From the NCBI RefSeq assembly GCF_003144095.1, contig NZ_NSKH01000003.1, forward strand, positions 506,086-570,085: 64,000 bases of DNA. Direction: 5' to 3'. A model generated the notes under the pieces. That model was not told the DNA's origin. It searched no databases and saw only the letters and a list, made by a program, of their open reading frames with translations. The DNA is from Streptomyces sp. ICBB 8177 (lineage in GTDB: Bacteria; Actinomycetota; Actinomycetes; Streptomycetales; Streptomycetaceae). Positions within the stretch are counted from its first letter, which is position 1, and each line of letters begins with the position of its first letter. Made by a program: the position numbers and the translations under genes. Of the stretch, positions 30,627 to 41,071 are shown one piece after another.

Positions 30627-31488
30627 CACTCCCCCTCCTCGGTGCCGTCGGTCACGGGCCCTGCCGGGTGCTCGGGGTCGGAGGCCGACGTGGCCTGCGG
30701 CGCGTCGTGCGAGCTGGGGTGCCCTGGCGGCGGTTCGTCGGACGGGTAGCCGGAGCTGCGCGGCGAGACGATCCTGCCGGGCGAGCCCGGCACGGTCTCG
30801 CCCTTGGCCAGCCGCAGCCCGGCGAGCGAGGCGTGCCCGGCGCCGCCGCCCGCCTCGACCGCCCCGGCACGCGGGTCGGGGAATCCGGCCAGCACCCGGG
30901 CGGTCTCGCGGTAGGTGCACAGCGGGGCGCCGCGGCTGGGCTTGACGGTGAGGCCGGCGCGCAGGTCGTCGACGAGGCGCTTGGCGGTCTCGGGGGTCTG
31001 GTTGTCGAAGAACTCCCAGTTGACCATCACCACCGGCGCGAAGTCGCAGGCCGCGTTGCACTCGATGTGCTCCAGCGTGACCTTGCCGTCCTCGGTGGTC
31101 TCGTCGTTGCCGATGCCCAGGTGCTGCTGGAGCGCCTCGAAGATGGCGTCGCCGCCCATCACCGCGCACAGCGTGTTGGTGCAGACGCCGACCTGGTAGT
31201 CGCCGGAGGGCTTGCGGCGGTACATCGTGTAGAAGGTGGCCACGGCGGTGACCTCGGCGGTGGTCAGCCCCAGCAGGTCGGCGCAGAACCGCATGCCGGT
31301 CCTGGTCACGTACCCCTCCTCGGCCTGCACGAGGTGGAGCAGCGGCAGCAGGGCGGAGCGGGAGTCGGGGTAGCGGCCGATCACCTCGGCGGCGTCGGCC
31401 TCCAGCCGGGCCCGTACGTCGGCCGGGTACTCGGGCGCGGGCATCTCGGGCATCCCGAGCCCCACCGCACCCTGTTCTGGGGTGTTGG

Positions 31489-31492
<4 letters not shown>
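30626..31492 (-). CDS. nuoE: NADH-quinone oxidoreductase subunit E
   Basis: A 288-residue thioredoxin-fold subunit with the 2Fe-2S (N1a) ligands in [13 protein letters not shown] and [11 protein letters not shown]. The core ends near residue 185. The remaining 100 residues are Pro/Ser-rich and poorly structured, as is common in actinomycetes. The GTG start overlaps the nuoD stop. Confidence 0.94.
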
Positions 31493-32816
<1,324 letters not shown>

Positions 32817-32820
<4 letters not shown>

Positions 32821-33584
32821 GAGTACGACCTCCGCTGGTCGGGAGCCGGGATCTGGGCGCCCTTGTACTCGACGGGGATGCCGCCGAGCGGGTAGTCCTT
32901 GCGCTGCGGGTGGCCCTGCCAGTCGTCCGGCATCATGATCCGGGTCAGCGCGGGGTGGCCGTCGAAGACGATGCCGAAGAAGTCGTAGGTCTCGCGCTCG
33001 TGCCAGTCGTTGGCCGGGTAGACCGGGACGAGCGACGGGATGTGCGGGTCGCTGTCGGGGGCCGAGACCTCCAGCCGGATCAGCCGGTTGTGGGTGATCG
33101 AGCGCAGGTGGTAGACGGCGTGCAGCTCGCGGCCCTTGTCGCCGGGGTGGTGGACGCCGGAGACCCCGGTGCACAGCTCGAAGCGCAGCGCCGGGTCGTC
33201 GCGCAGGATCCTGGCCACCCGGGGCAGGTGCTCGCGGGCGATGTGGAAGGTGATCTCGCCGCGGTCGACCACCGTCTTCTCGATGACGTTGGCCGGGAGC
33301 AGGTCCTGCTCCTCCAGCGCGCCCTCCAGTTCGTCGGCGACCTCGTCGAAGTCCCCGTACGCGGATCCGCCGTACGGCCGGGAGGCCTCCCCCGGCATCC
33401 GCACCGTGCGGACCAACCCGCTGTAACCGGACGTGTCCCCACCGTTGTTGGCGCCGAACATGCCGTGCCGCACGCCGATGACCTCGCCGTGGTCACCGCG
33501 CTGGCCGGGGAGGTTGGTGGCGCTGACGTCCTTGTCGGGGTTGACGCCGTTGCTCCCGGCGCCGTTGGCTTCGGAGTCGCTCAC
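32817..33584 (-). CDS. nuoC: NADH-quinone oxidoreductase subunit C
   Basis: A 255-residue peripheral-arm subunit. Residues 1-75 are a Gly/Asn-rich actinobacterial extension. The conserved core contains [20 protein letters not shown] and the signature [20 protein letters not shown] near residue 195. It stabilises NuoD and NuoI. It starts at a GTG overlapping the nuoB stop. Confidence 0.94.
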
Positions 33585-34135
33585 CGCAGCAGCCCCTTCA
33601 TCTCGATCGTCGGCAGGGCCTTCAGCGCCGCCTCCTCCGCCTCCCGGGCCGCGCGCTCCTTGTTCACGCCGAGCTTCTCGCCCTGGATCTTGGCGTGGAG
33701 CTTGAGGATCGCGTCGAGCAGCATCTCGGGGCGGGGCGGGCAGCCGGGCAGGTAGATGTCGACCGGGACGATGTGGTCGACGCCCTGCACGATGGCGTAG
33801 TTGTTGAACATGCCGCCGGAGGAGGCGCACACGCCCATGGAGATGACCCACTTCGGGTTCGGCATCTGGTCGTAGACCTGGCGCAGCACCGGGGCCATCT
33901 TCTGGCTCACCCGGCCGGCGACGATCATCAGGTCGGCCTGCCGGGGCGAGCCGCGGAAGACCTCCATGCCGAAGCGGGCCATGTCGTAGCGCCCGGCGCC
34001 GGTGGTCATCATCTCGATCGCGCAGCAGGCCAGACCGAAGGTGGCCGGGAACACCGACGCCTTGCGCACCCAGCCGGCCGCCTGCTCGACCGTGGTGAGC
34101 AGGAAGCCGCTCGGCAGCTTCTCCTCGATACCCAT
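33581..34135 (-). CDS. nuoB: NADH-quinone oxidoreductase subunit B, [4Fe-4S] N2
   Basis: A 184-residue subunit whose ligands for the terminal cluster N2 are visible: the tandem CC in [11 protein letters not shown], Cys in [10 protein letters not shown] and Cys in [10 protein letters not shown]. It donates electrons to menaquinone. It ends with a charged C-terminal extension. A 69-base gap separates it from nuoA, the largest gap in the operon. Confidence 0.96.
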   Translation of the reverse strand: MGIEEKLPSGFLLTTVEQAAGWVRKASVFPATFGLACCAIEMMTTGAGRYDMARFGMEVFRGSPRQADLMIVAGRVSQKMAPVLRQVYDQMPNPKWVISMGVCASSGGMFNNYAIVQGVDHIVPVDIYLPGCPPRPEMLLDAILKLHAKIQGEKLGVNKERAAREAEEAALKALPTIEMKGLLR

Positions 34136-34204
34136 CGCGTTTGCCCCTGTCCTAAAGGCTGGTGTCCCAAATGTCGGGTTTCGCGTCCATTGTCACTCGG
34201 TGAC

Positions 34205-34564
34205 TCAGTCCCATTCCAGGCCCCCGCGCCGCCAGACGTAGGCGTAGGCGACGAAGACGGTGAGGACGAAGAGCAGCATTTCCACGAGGCCGAACAGGCC
34301 GAGCGCGTCGAAGGTCACGGCCCACGGATAGAGAAAGACGATCTCGATGTCGAAGACGATGAAGAGCATCGCCGTCAGGTAGTACTTGATCGGGAAGCGG
34401 CCTCCGCCGGCCGGCTGGGGCGTCGGCTCGATACCGCACTCGTAGGCGTCCAGCTTGGCCCGGTTGTACCTCTTTGGCCCGGTGAGCGAGGCCATGGCCA
34501 CGGAGAAGATCGCGAACCCCGCTCCGAGGCCTCCGAGCACGAGGATGGGCGCGTAGGCGTTCAC
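34205..34564 (-). CDS. nuoA: NADH-quinone oxidoreductase subunit A
   Basis: A 119-residue, three-helix subunit and the first gene of the operon. The loop KLDAYECGIEP carries the conserved Cys near the quinone site, and FDIEIVFLYPWAV is the second signature. The GTG at 34564 is preferred to an ATG at 34600 because GGAAGGAG lies nine bases before it and the protein then begins VNAYAPILVLGG like its relatives. A long promoter region with a Rex-type site lies upstream. Confidence 0.95.
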   Translation of the reverse strand: MNAYAPILVLGGLGAGFAIFSVAMASLTGPKRYNRAKLDAYECGIEPTPQPAGGGRFPIKYYLTAMLFIVFDIEIVFLYPWAVTFDALGLFGLVEMLLFVLTVFVAYAYVWRRGGLEWD

Positions 34565-34727
34565 CGTCCCGCACTCCTTCCAGTCGGCGTTGACTGACAT
34601 GCCGGTCGGCGTTGGCCGGCACGACGGACCGGACCCGGGCCGGCGGGCCGCCCCACGGCGGTCCCGGCCGCGCGACGACCGGGGCAGCAGTCGCGATCCG
34701 TGGCCGCGCGGACCTAGATCACGGCTA

Positions 34728-34743
34728 TGTGAGGCAGTTCACA
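34728..34743. promoter_or_regulatory. Rex-operator-like palindrome upstream of nuoA
   Basis: The 16-mer tgtgaggcagttcaca keeps both outer arms of the Streptomyces Rex operator consensus TGTGAACGCGTTCACA, with a diverged centre. It lies 164 bases before the nuoA start. Rex is an NADH/NAD-sensing repressor known to control nuo in Streptomyces coelicolor. Confidence 0.7.
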
Positions 34744-34893
34744 AGCCCGAACCGCCTGCATCCTATGCCCGTCCGTGTGTGATCTGCGACACGGGGTGCG
34801 CCAACGACTTTGTGATCTCCACCACCTGACGAAGGATCATGAAGCCGGACGACCGGTGCCGGTCGCACGCAAAGCGCTCATCTGATCACCATA

Positions 34894-34968
34894 GGTCACA
34901 TCAAGTCCGGTAACCGCAGGTCACACCAGTCGACGCAATACCAAGTCACGCCGTCCGACGCAAAGTTG
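34894..34968. repeat. Degenerate 25-bp tandem repeat in the nuoA upstream region
   Basis: The word gtcac recurs at 34895, 34920 and 34945, and cgacgcaa at 34931 and 34956, all 25 bases apart. Three imperfect copies of a 25-bp unit thus lie between the two Rex-like sites. This could be an array of binding sites for another regulator. Confidence 0.45.
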
Positions 34969-35147
34969 GTCATGGCCGGTCCGTCGTGATATGGCGCGAA
35001 CACGTCGGTCGTGGGCGCCGCGCGGGAGGTCGCCGACGGGTGGGGCGGGAGGCGGCCGACGGGTGCGCGCGCCCTGCCCGCGGGTCGCCGGACCGGAGGA
35101 CGCGGGACACGCCGCGCTGACCCCGGGGAACTACTGTCCGTCCACTG

Positions 35148-35163
35148 TGTGAACGCGTGCACG
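35148..35163. promoter_or_regulatory. Second Rex-operator-like site
   Basis: The 16-mer tgtgaacgcgtgcacg matches the Rex consensus TGTGAACGCGTTCACA at 14 of 16 positions, a better match than the site nearer nuoA. It lies 584 bases from nuoA and 215 bases before the divergent NlpC/P60 gene, so it could act on either promoter. Confidence 0.5.
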
Positions 35164-35377
35164 AGCGGCCGGAGGCGCGCATTCCGTCACCTGCGCGTAA
35201 GAGGGGAGAAGGCGCCGTCGCGTACGGCTTTCAATGAGCCGTCAGAAGTCGGGAACGCGGGCCGGAATCGGCGGTTGTGAAGATCGAATTCGCGCGTTGT
35301 CCAGCCTGTCCACGACAACTGTGGCGCATCTTACGTTTTTTGTATGGACCCAAGAATTCCTGATAGCCATATCTGCC

Positions 35378-36202
35378 ATGTCCCCAACGCAGACCCGGGC
35401 CCCGCAGTCCGATCCCCGCACAAACCGCCGGCGGCACGCCCGACATACCCAGCCCAACTGGGTGAAACGCGCCGGAGTTACCGGTGGCGTGATCGGTGCG
35501 GCGGTCCTGACCGCGGCGGCGTCCCCCGCCTCGGCCACCCCCGCCACCGGTGACGCGCCGGTCAACGAGGTGACCCAGACCCTCGACCTCTCGCAGCTGC
35601 GCGCGGCCGACGCCACCGCCCAGGCGGCCGTCAACTACCAGCTGCAGGCGGCCGAGCAGCAGGCCTCCACGGCCGCCGTGAAGACCGCGGAGCAGCACAA
35701 GAAGGCCGACGACGCCAAGCGCGCCGCGGCGGCCAAGGCGGCCAAGGAGCGCGCCGAGCAGGCCGCTTCGCGCTCGCAGGAGCGCCCGTCGCTCTCCCTG
35801 ACGTCGAACAGCTCGTCCGCTTCGTCGTCTTCGTCGTCCTCCGCCTCCGGCAGCGTCGCCTCCGTGGTGAGCTTCGTCGAGTCGCAGGTCGGCAAGGCCT
35901 ACGTGATGGGCGCGACCGGGCCCGACGCGTACGACTGCTCCGGCCTGGTGCAGGCCGCGTACCGCACGATCGGCGTGGACCTGCCGCGCGTCTCCGAGGA
36001 CCAGTCGACGGCCGGCACGCAGGTGTCGCTGAGCGACCTTCAGCCCGGCGACATCCTCTACTGGGGCTCCGCGGGCAGCGCGTACCACGTGGCGATCTAC
36101 ATAGGCGGCGGCAACTTCATCGGCGCCCAGAACCCGAGCAGCGGCGTCGTCGAGCACCCGCTCAGCTACGACGAGCCGACCGGCGCGGTGCGCGTGGCGT
36201 AG
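35378..36202 (+). CDS. Secreted NlpC/P60 peptidoglycan hydrolase
   Basis: A 274-residue protein. It has a long signal peptide (basic start, then AGVTGGVIGAAVLTAAASPASA, cleavage near residue 50), an Ala/Lys-rich helical segment at 70-130 likely to form a coiled coil, a Ser-rich linker, and a C-terminal NlpC/P60 domain. The catalytic Cys is in YDCSGLVQAAY and the His in AYHVAIYIGGG. It cleaves peptide stems of peptidoglycan outside the cell. The ATG at 35378 fits the signal peptide best; an earlier frame start at 35234 would add 48 residues with no support. Confidence 0.88.
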   Translation: MSPTQTRAPQSDPRTNRRRHARHTQPNWVKRAGVTGGVIGAAVLTAAASPASATPATGDAPVNEVTQTLDLSQLRAADATAQAAVNYQLQAAEQQASTAAVKTAEQHKKADDAKRAAAAKAAKERAEQAASRSQERPSLSLTSNSSSASSSSSSSASGSVASVVSFVESQVGKAYVMGATGPDAYDCSGLVQAAYRTIGVDLPRVSEDQSTAGTQVSLSDLQPGDILYWGSAGSAYHVAIYIGGGNFIGAQNPSSGVVEHPLSYDEPTGAVRVA

Positions 36203-36260
36203 TTCGCCGCTTTTGTCCTGCACTTGCTCCACGTTCGCCGGAATTGCCCTCTTTACACCT

Positions 36261-36297
36261 GAACGGCCGCCAACCCTTTGCGGGTCGGCGGCCGTTC
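36261..36297. terminator. Bidirectional terminator hairpin
   Basis: A 16-base stem with one mismatch (gaacggccgccaaccc with gggtcggcggccgttc) around loop tttgc sits between two convergent genes, 58 bases after the hydrolase stop and 20 bases from the stop of the opposite gene. Confidence 0.8.
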
Positions 36298-36317
36298 GGC
36301 GTTCTCCGTAGCCGGGG

Positions 36318-37142
36318 TCAGCCGGTGAGCGGCATCGTCAGGCTGGGCTGGACCGGGTTGGCGTCGGGACGCACCCGGTTGACGGCGGTGCCGAGGGCGA
36401 AGAACTCGACCGCGTGCTCGCCCCAGTAGCGGTGGTCGTTGACCGTCGTTCCGACGACGCCGTCGGCGCCGATCTGCTGGCCCTCGTACTGCATCCGCGC
36501 CATCGCCAGCTCCCGCGCGTCGTACAACGCCTGGGTGAACTGCGGGAGTTCGGTGTTCTGGCCCGCCTGGGAGATGGTCTGCCGCAGGGTCTGGTGGGCG
36601 ACGTGGTAGACGCACGAGCCGAGCGCCAGGCGGCGCGGCAGCCAGCCGTGCTGCCACAGCGTCCAGAAGTCCTGGCCGGACAGGGTCGTGGTGAACGGCC
36701 TGCCGTCCGGCGCCCGGTACGACTGCGCGCTGTCGGTGGCGCGCACCGCGGTGCCGAAGGCGATGTACTCGATGACGTCGGAGAAGAAGCCGTAGTTCAT
36801 CGGCCGCAGCACGACGCTCAGCACACCGTCCGCGCCGAGCTGCGCGGCCTCGGCCTCCATGCGGCCCATCGCCAGCTCGCGGACGTTGTACATGGCCTGG
36901 CTGAGGTAGCCGAGCTCCTGGCTGGTGCGCCAGTTCCCCTGCTGGGTGCCGACGTGGTAGACGCTGGTGCCCATCACCATGCCCAGCGGCTCGAACCCGG
37001 CCTGGGTGACGAGCACGAACTCGTTCACCGACAGGTCGGAGGTGAAGCAGGGCCGCCCGGCCCGCGAGTTGTCCAACCGGGTCCGCGCCACATCCGGCAG
37101 CGGAGGCAGCGCCGGCCCGGCACCGGCAGTGGTCGTCGTCAT
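36318..37142 (-). CDS. Tandem YbjQ-like (DUF74/heavy-metal-binding fold) protein
   Basis: A 274-residue protein built of two similar halves. Each has a Leu/Phe-rich start, a G[TS].VYHV segment (GTSVYHVG at about 59; GSCVYHVA at about 176), an helical Y..RELAM.RM segment (YNVRELAMGRM; YDARELAMARM), then a GADGV turn and an EY/EF-AFGTAV-type strand. This is the YbjQ fold duplicated. YbjQ-like proteins form pentamers of uncertain role. AGGAG lies seven bases before the ATG. No signal peptide is visible, so it is cytosolic. Confidence 0.7.
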   Translation of the reverse strand: MTTTTAGAGPALPPLPDVARTRLDNSRAGRPCFTSDLSVNEFVLVTQAGFEPLGMVMGTSVYHVGTQQGNWRTSQELGYLSQAMYNVRELAMGRMEAEAAQLGADGVLSVVLRPMNYGFFSDVIEYIAFGTAVRATDSAQSYRAPDGRPFTTTLSGQDFWTLWQHGWLPRRLALGSCVYHVAHQTLRQTISQAGQNTELPQFTQALYDARELAMARMQYEGQQIGADGVVGTTVNDHRYWGEHAVEFFALGTAVNRVRPDANPVQPSLTMPLTG

Positions 37143-37258
37143 CTTCAGGCTCCTGTTCCCCGTGGGTCCCCGGATGCTAGTGCGGGACCCTGGAGCCCGA
37201 GCACGCGGGGCGATCAGCCCCTGTTGCGCTGAACACCCCTTCCGCCCGCCGTGTTCGG

Positions 37259-37930
37259 TCAGCCCGCCTGGACCGGGCCGATGGTCAGGCTGTGGATGGT
37301 GGGGCCGGCGCAGTGCTGGGTGCTCCACGGGATGAACAGGGCCGCCTTCTGGTTGGGCGGGTAGACGCGCAGGCCCTGCGCCTGCGACAGCCGGCACTGG
37401 GACGGGTCGTAGCCGCCGATGCCGTTCGCGTCGTGCAGGACGGCACTGGCGGTGCCGTGCGGCTTCAGGGTGACCACGTGGGCCGGACCGCCGCTGCGCT
37501 GGGCGGCGTTGCCGGACTGCACGCCTGCCTGCTTGACGTAGGAGACGCCGGGGAAGCCGTCGAGGGTGCAGGTGGTGCCGGAGACGTTGGTGAAGACGAT
37601 CTTCGAGTAGTACTGGCCCGCGCCCACGCTCGCGTCCTGCTGGGTGGCCTTGAGCTGGCCGGTGGCACACGGCACGACGCTCGCCGCGCCGCCTGCCTGC
37701 GTCCGCAGCGAGGAGGACGACGTGCCGGAGGTGGCCGTGGAGCCCGTGCCGGTGGACGTGGACGGCTGCGAGGAGGTCCCCGTCGAGCCCAAGGCGGACG
37801 CGCTCTGCGAGGCCGTCGTGCTGCCGGAGGCGGCCGTGGACGAGCCGCCCGAGGAGCACGCGGTCAGGGACAGGGCCGCCGTGGCGAGCGCGGCGGCCGA
37901 TATCGCCAGTCGTGCGGACCTGGTTCGCAT
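37259..37930 (-). CDS. DUF4232 lipoprotein
   Basis: A 223-residue protein with a signal peptide ending in the lipobox LTAC (Cys about residue 25), a Ser/Thr/Gly-rich linker to about residue 80, and a DUF4232 beta-sandwich domain. The latter has IVFTNVSGTTCTLDGFPGVSYV and FIPWSTQHCAGP, with paired cysteines. It is therefore anchored outside the membrane. The function of the family is unknown. AGGAG lies eight bases before the ATG. It is divergent from the MOSC gene. Confidence 0.85.
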   Translation of the reverse strand: MRTRSARLAISAAALATAALSLTACSSGGSSTAASGSTTASQSASALGSTGTSSQPSTSTGTGSTATSGTSSSSLRTQAGGAASVVPCATGQLKATQQDASVGAGQYYSKIVFTNVSGTTCTLDGFPGVSYVKQAGVQSGNAAQRSGGPAHVVTLKPHGTASAVLHDANGIGGYDPSQCRLSQAQGLRVYPPNQKAALFIPWSTQHCAGPTIHSLTIGPVQAG

Positions 37931-38204
37931 CGTCGAATCTCCTAACGGAAAGCCGTGGGGGGAGTCTTCACTTCCTCGTCTTTCCGACCTTGCGCCGGAG
38001 ATTCCCCGATGTCACGTCCTGTTACGCGGCTATGACACGCCCCTGCCCGGCCTGCGACAATCAGGAACGCGGCGCGACCTTTTTCCGGCCCCGGTCTGCG
38101 GACGGCACGCCCCGGCCCCACCGCGATCGATCGTGGATGCTGCTCCGGGGGGCGGGGGCTAGGGTGGTGATCGATCACGGTTACCGACGAGGGGGTTCCG
38201 AGGT

Positions 38205-38747
38205 ATGAGCGGGAGAGTGACTGCGGTCAGCAGCAACGGGGAGTATTCGTTCACCAAGCCGAACCGGGACAGTGTCCGACTGCTCGCCGGGCTTGGTGTG
38301 GAAGGGGACGTCCACGCCGGTGTGACGGTCAAGCACCGCTCGCGCGTGGCGCAGGATCCCACTCAGCCGAATCTGCGCCAGGTCCACCTCATCCACGAAG
38401 AGCTCTTCGCGGAGGTCGGCGAAGAAGGATTCAAGGTGGCGCCCGGCGAACTCGGCGAGAACATCACCACGCGCGGCATCGACCTGCTCGCTCTGCCGGT
38501 CGGCACCCTGCTGCACGTCGGCGACTGCGCGGTCCTGGAAGTCACCGGCCTGCGCAATCCCTGCCTACAGATCGACAACTTCCAGGACGGGCTGCTGAAG
38601 CAGGTGGTCGGCCGCGACGAGGCGGGGAGGATCGTACGCAAGGCCGGAATCATGAGCATCGTGAGGGAAGGCGGCGTGGTGCGCCCTGGCGACACGATCG
38701 ACACAGCACTTCCCAGCGGTCCGCACCGGCCCCTGGACCGGGTCTGA
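38205..38747 (+). CDS. MOSC-domain protein
   Basis: A 180-residue protein that is almost entirely a MOSC domain: GVEGDVHAGVTVKHR near residue 33, LRQVHLIHEELF, GELGENITTRGIDLLALPVG, and the conserved Cys in LRNPCLQIDNFQ at about residue 121. MOSC proteins bind the sulfurated molybdenum cofactor and act on N-hydroxylated compounds or carry sulfur. The substrate is not predictable here. It starts at ATG 38205 with GAGGGGG ten bases upstream and is monocistronic. Confidence 0.85.
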   Translation: MSGRVTAVSSNGEYSFTKPNRDSVRLLAGLGVEGDVHAGVTVKHRSRVAQDPTQPNLRQVHLIHEELFAEVGEEGFKVAPGELGENITTRGIDLLALPVGTLLHVGDCAVLEVTGLRNPCLQIDNFQDGLLKQVVGRDEAGRIVRKAGIMSIVREGGVVRPGDTIDTALPSGPHRPLDRV

Positions 38748-38884
38748 CCGGCCTGGCCGAGCCGTGACATCTGGCCAGGCCGTGACATGGCGATGGCCGC
38801 GCGGTTGTCGAGGCGTGAGGTCCGAGCGGGCCCGCGCGGCCACGGCCCATCGTTCCGGCGTGCGGCCCCCGGCCGCACGCACGG

Positions 38885-40174
38885 TCACGAACGCGGCGCG
38901 ACCTTCGACAATCCGTTGATCACGCGGTCCATCGCGTCGCCGCCGGTCGGGTCGGTCAGGTTGGCCAGGAGCTTGAGGGTGAAACGCATCAGCATCGGAT
39001 GGGTCAGGCCGCGCTGGGCGGCCAGCTTCATGATCTTCGGGTTGCCGATCAGCTTCACGAACGCCCGGCCCAGCGTGTAGTAGCCGCCGTACGTGTCCTT
39101 GAGGACCTTGGGGTAGCGCTGGAGGGCCAGTTCGCGCTGGGCCGCGCCCGCGCGGGCCGCCGCCTGGGTGATGACGTCCGCCGCGATCTGGCCGGATTCC
39201 ATCGCGTAGGCGATGCCCTCGCCGTTGAACGGGTTGACCAGACCGCCCGCGTCGCCGACCAGCAGCAGGCCGCGGGTGTAGTGCGGCTGGCGGTTGAAGG
39301 CCATCGGCAGGGCCGCGCCGCGGATCGGTCCGGTCATGTTCTCCGGGGTGTAGCCCCAGTCCTCGGGCATGGACGCGCACCACGCCTTGAGGATCTCCCG
39401 CCAGTCCAGCTCCTTGAAGTCGGCGGAGGTGTTGAGCACGCCGAGGCCGACGTTGGACGTGCCGTCGCCCATGCCGAAGATCCAGCCGTAGCCGGGCAGC
39501 AGCCGGTCCTGGGCGCCGCGCCGGTCCCACAGCTCAAGCCAGGACTCCAGGTAGTCGTCGTCGTGGCGCGGGCTGGTGAAGTACGTGCGCACCGCGACGC
39601 CCATCGGGCGGTCCTCGCGCCGGTGCAGGCCCATGCCGAGCGACAGCCGGGTGGAGTTGCCGTCGGCCGCGACCACCAGCGGGGCGTGGAAGGTGACCGG
39701 GGTCTTCTCCTCGCCGAGCTTCGCCTCGACGCCGGTGATCCGGCCGGTGCGCGGGTCGGTGATCGGCGCGCCCACGTTGCAGCGCTCGTACAGCCGCGCG
39801 CCCGCCTTCTGCGCCTGCTGGGCCAGCTGCTGGTCGAAGTCGTCCCGCTTGCGGACCAGGCCGTAGTCCGGGTACGAGGCCAGCTCCGGCCAGTCCAGTT
39901 CGAGCCGCGCCCCGCCGCCGATGATGCGCAGGCCCTTGTTGCGCAGCCAGCCGGCCTCCTCGGAGATGTCGATCCCCATGCCGACCAGCTGCTTGACGGC
40001 GCGCGGGGTCAGGCCGTCGCCGCAGACCTTCTCGCGGGGGAACGCGGTCTTCTCCAGCAGCAGCACGTCCAGGCCGGACTTGGCCAGGTGGTAGGCGGTG
40101 GCCGAACCGGCGGGACCGGCTCCGACCACGATCACGTCGGCGGTGCGCTCGGTGGCGACGGTCGGCTCTGTCAC
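38885..40174 (-). CDS. menJ: Geranylgeranyl reductase-family flavoprotein, probable menaquinone side-chain reductase
   Basis: A 429-residue FAD enzyme: VIVVGAGPAGSATAYHLAKSG at the start, CGDGLTPRAV (the family PxxYxWxFP-type pocket follows as LPGYGWIFGMG), and GLLLVGDAGGLVNPFNGEGIAYAME at about residue 290. Members saturate isoprenoid double bonds. In mycobacteria the homologue MenJ, located next to menG, hydrogenates the second isoprene of menaquinone. Here menG follows on the same strand after 160 bases, supporting the same role. Reduction of another polyprenyl lipid is possible. Confidence 0.75.
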   Translation of the reverse strand: MTEPTVATERTADVIVVGAGPAGSATAYHLAKSGLDVLLLEKTAFPREKVCGDGLTPRAVKQLVGMGIDISEEAGWLRNKGLRIIGGGARLELDWPELASYPDYGLVRKRDDFDQQLAQQAQKAGARLYERCNVGAPITDPRTGRITGVEAKLGEEKTPVTFHAPLVVAADGNSTRLSLGMGLHRREDRPMGVAVRTYFTSPRHDDDYLESWLELWDRRGAQDRLLPGYGWIFGMGDGTSNVGLGVLNTSADFKELDWREILKAWCASMPEDWGYTPENMTGPIRGAALPMAFNRQPHYTRGLLLVGDAGGLVNPFNGEGIAYAMESGQIAADVITQAAARAGAAQRELALQRYPKVLKDTYGGYYTLGRAFVKLIGNPKIMKLAAQRGLTHPMLMRFTLKLLANLTDPTGGDAMDRVINGLSKVAPRS

Positions 40175-40334
40175 GGTCCAGTCTCCAGTCCGCTGGGCGA
40201 ATCTACGGGGTGTGCACGGGCGGGGGACGGCAGCGCGTGGGCCGGTTCCCGTCCGCGACGAGTCTAGGCAGGCGGGGCGGCGAGGGGGACGGCCGGGCGC
40301 GGTGTCACGCCAGGGCCGCGCCGGGCGGCCGCCG

Positions 40335-41027
40335 TCAGGGCTTCGTGGCGCGGTGCAACGCGACGATGCCGCCGGTGAGGTTGCGCCAGGCCACCTTCGA
40401 CCAGCCCGCCTCGGCCAGCAGCGCGGCCAGGCCCGGCTGGTCGGGCCAGGCGCGGATGGAGTCGGCGAGGTAGACGTACGCGTCCGGGTTGCTGCTGACC
40501 GCCGTGGCGACCGGGGGCAGCGCGCGCATCAGGTACTCGGTGTAGACCGTACGGAACGGCGCCCAGGTCGGGTGGCTGAACTCGCAGACCACGATCCGCC
40601 CGCCGGGCCGCGTCACCCGCAGCATCTCGCGCAGCGCGCCCTGCGTGTCCTGGACGTTGCGCAGGCCGAAGGAGATGGTGACGGTGTCGAAGACGTCGTC
40701 CGCGAACGGCAGCCGGGTCGCGTCGCCCGCGGTGAACGGCAGGCCGGGCCGGCGCCGCTTGCCCTCGCCCAGCATGCCGAGGGAGAAGTCGCAGGGCACC
40801 ACGCGGGCGCCGGCGCGCTCGAAGGGCAGCGAGGAGGTGCCGGTGCCGGCCGCCAGGTCCAGCACGCGGTCGCCGGGACGGGCGTCCACGGCGCGGGCGA
40901 CCGCCTTGCGCCACAGCCTGCTCTGGCCCAGGGACAGCACGTCGTTGGTGAGGTCGTACTTGGCGGCGACGTCGTCGAACATCGAGGCGACGTCGGACGG
41001 CTGCTTGTCCAGGAAGGCGCGGGTCAC
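40335..41027 (-). CDS. menG: Demethylmenaquinone methyltransferase
   Basis: A 230-residue UbiE/MenG-type SAM methyltransferase. Motif I is [15 protein letters not shown] at about residue 55. [17 protein letters not shown] and [19 protein letters not shown] are diagnostic of the quinone methylase. The N-terminal [24 protein letters not shown] is also typical. It performs the last ring methylation that turns demethylmenaquinone into menaquinone. The GTG start is preceded by a G-rich site. It lies between menJ and mqnC on the same strand. Confidence 0.92.
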   Translation of the reverse strand: MTRAFLDKQPSDVASMFDDVAAKYDLTNDVLSLGQSRLWRKAVARAVDARPGDRVLDLAAGTGTSSLPFERAGARVVPCDFSLGMLGEGKRRRPGLPFTAGDATRLPFADDVFDTVTISFGLRNVQDTQGALREMLRVTRPGGRIVVCEFSHPTWAPFRTVYTEYLMRALPPVATAVSSNPDAYVYLADSIRAWPDQPGLAALLAEAGWSKVAWRNLTGGIVALHRATKP

Positions 41028-41071
41028 GCCCCCAGCATAGGCAGCGCGCGGCGGCCCCCCGCGTACCGCCC

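Larger units (their letters stand above)
34565..35377. other. Long divergent intergenic region, nuoA / NlpC-P60 gene
   Basis: 813 bases carry no believable gene. The base composition is more balanced than in coding DNA toward the ends. It contains two Rex-like palindromes and a 25-bp repeat array, listed separately. A ydaO-type riboswitch, often found before cell-wall hydrolase genes in these bacteria, was looked for and not seen. Confidence 0.7.

Noticed and set aside
35163-35377. Possible c-di-AMP (ydaO) riboswitch before the NlpC/P60 gene
   Set aside because: The conserved core words and pairing of that riboswitch class could not be found.
37912-38208. A 98-codon plus-strand frame with a CPAC motif ending in ATGA at the MOSC start
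   Set aside because: It lies over the promoter region of two divergent genes, is not protein-like in composition, and the CxxC is isolated.
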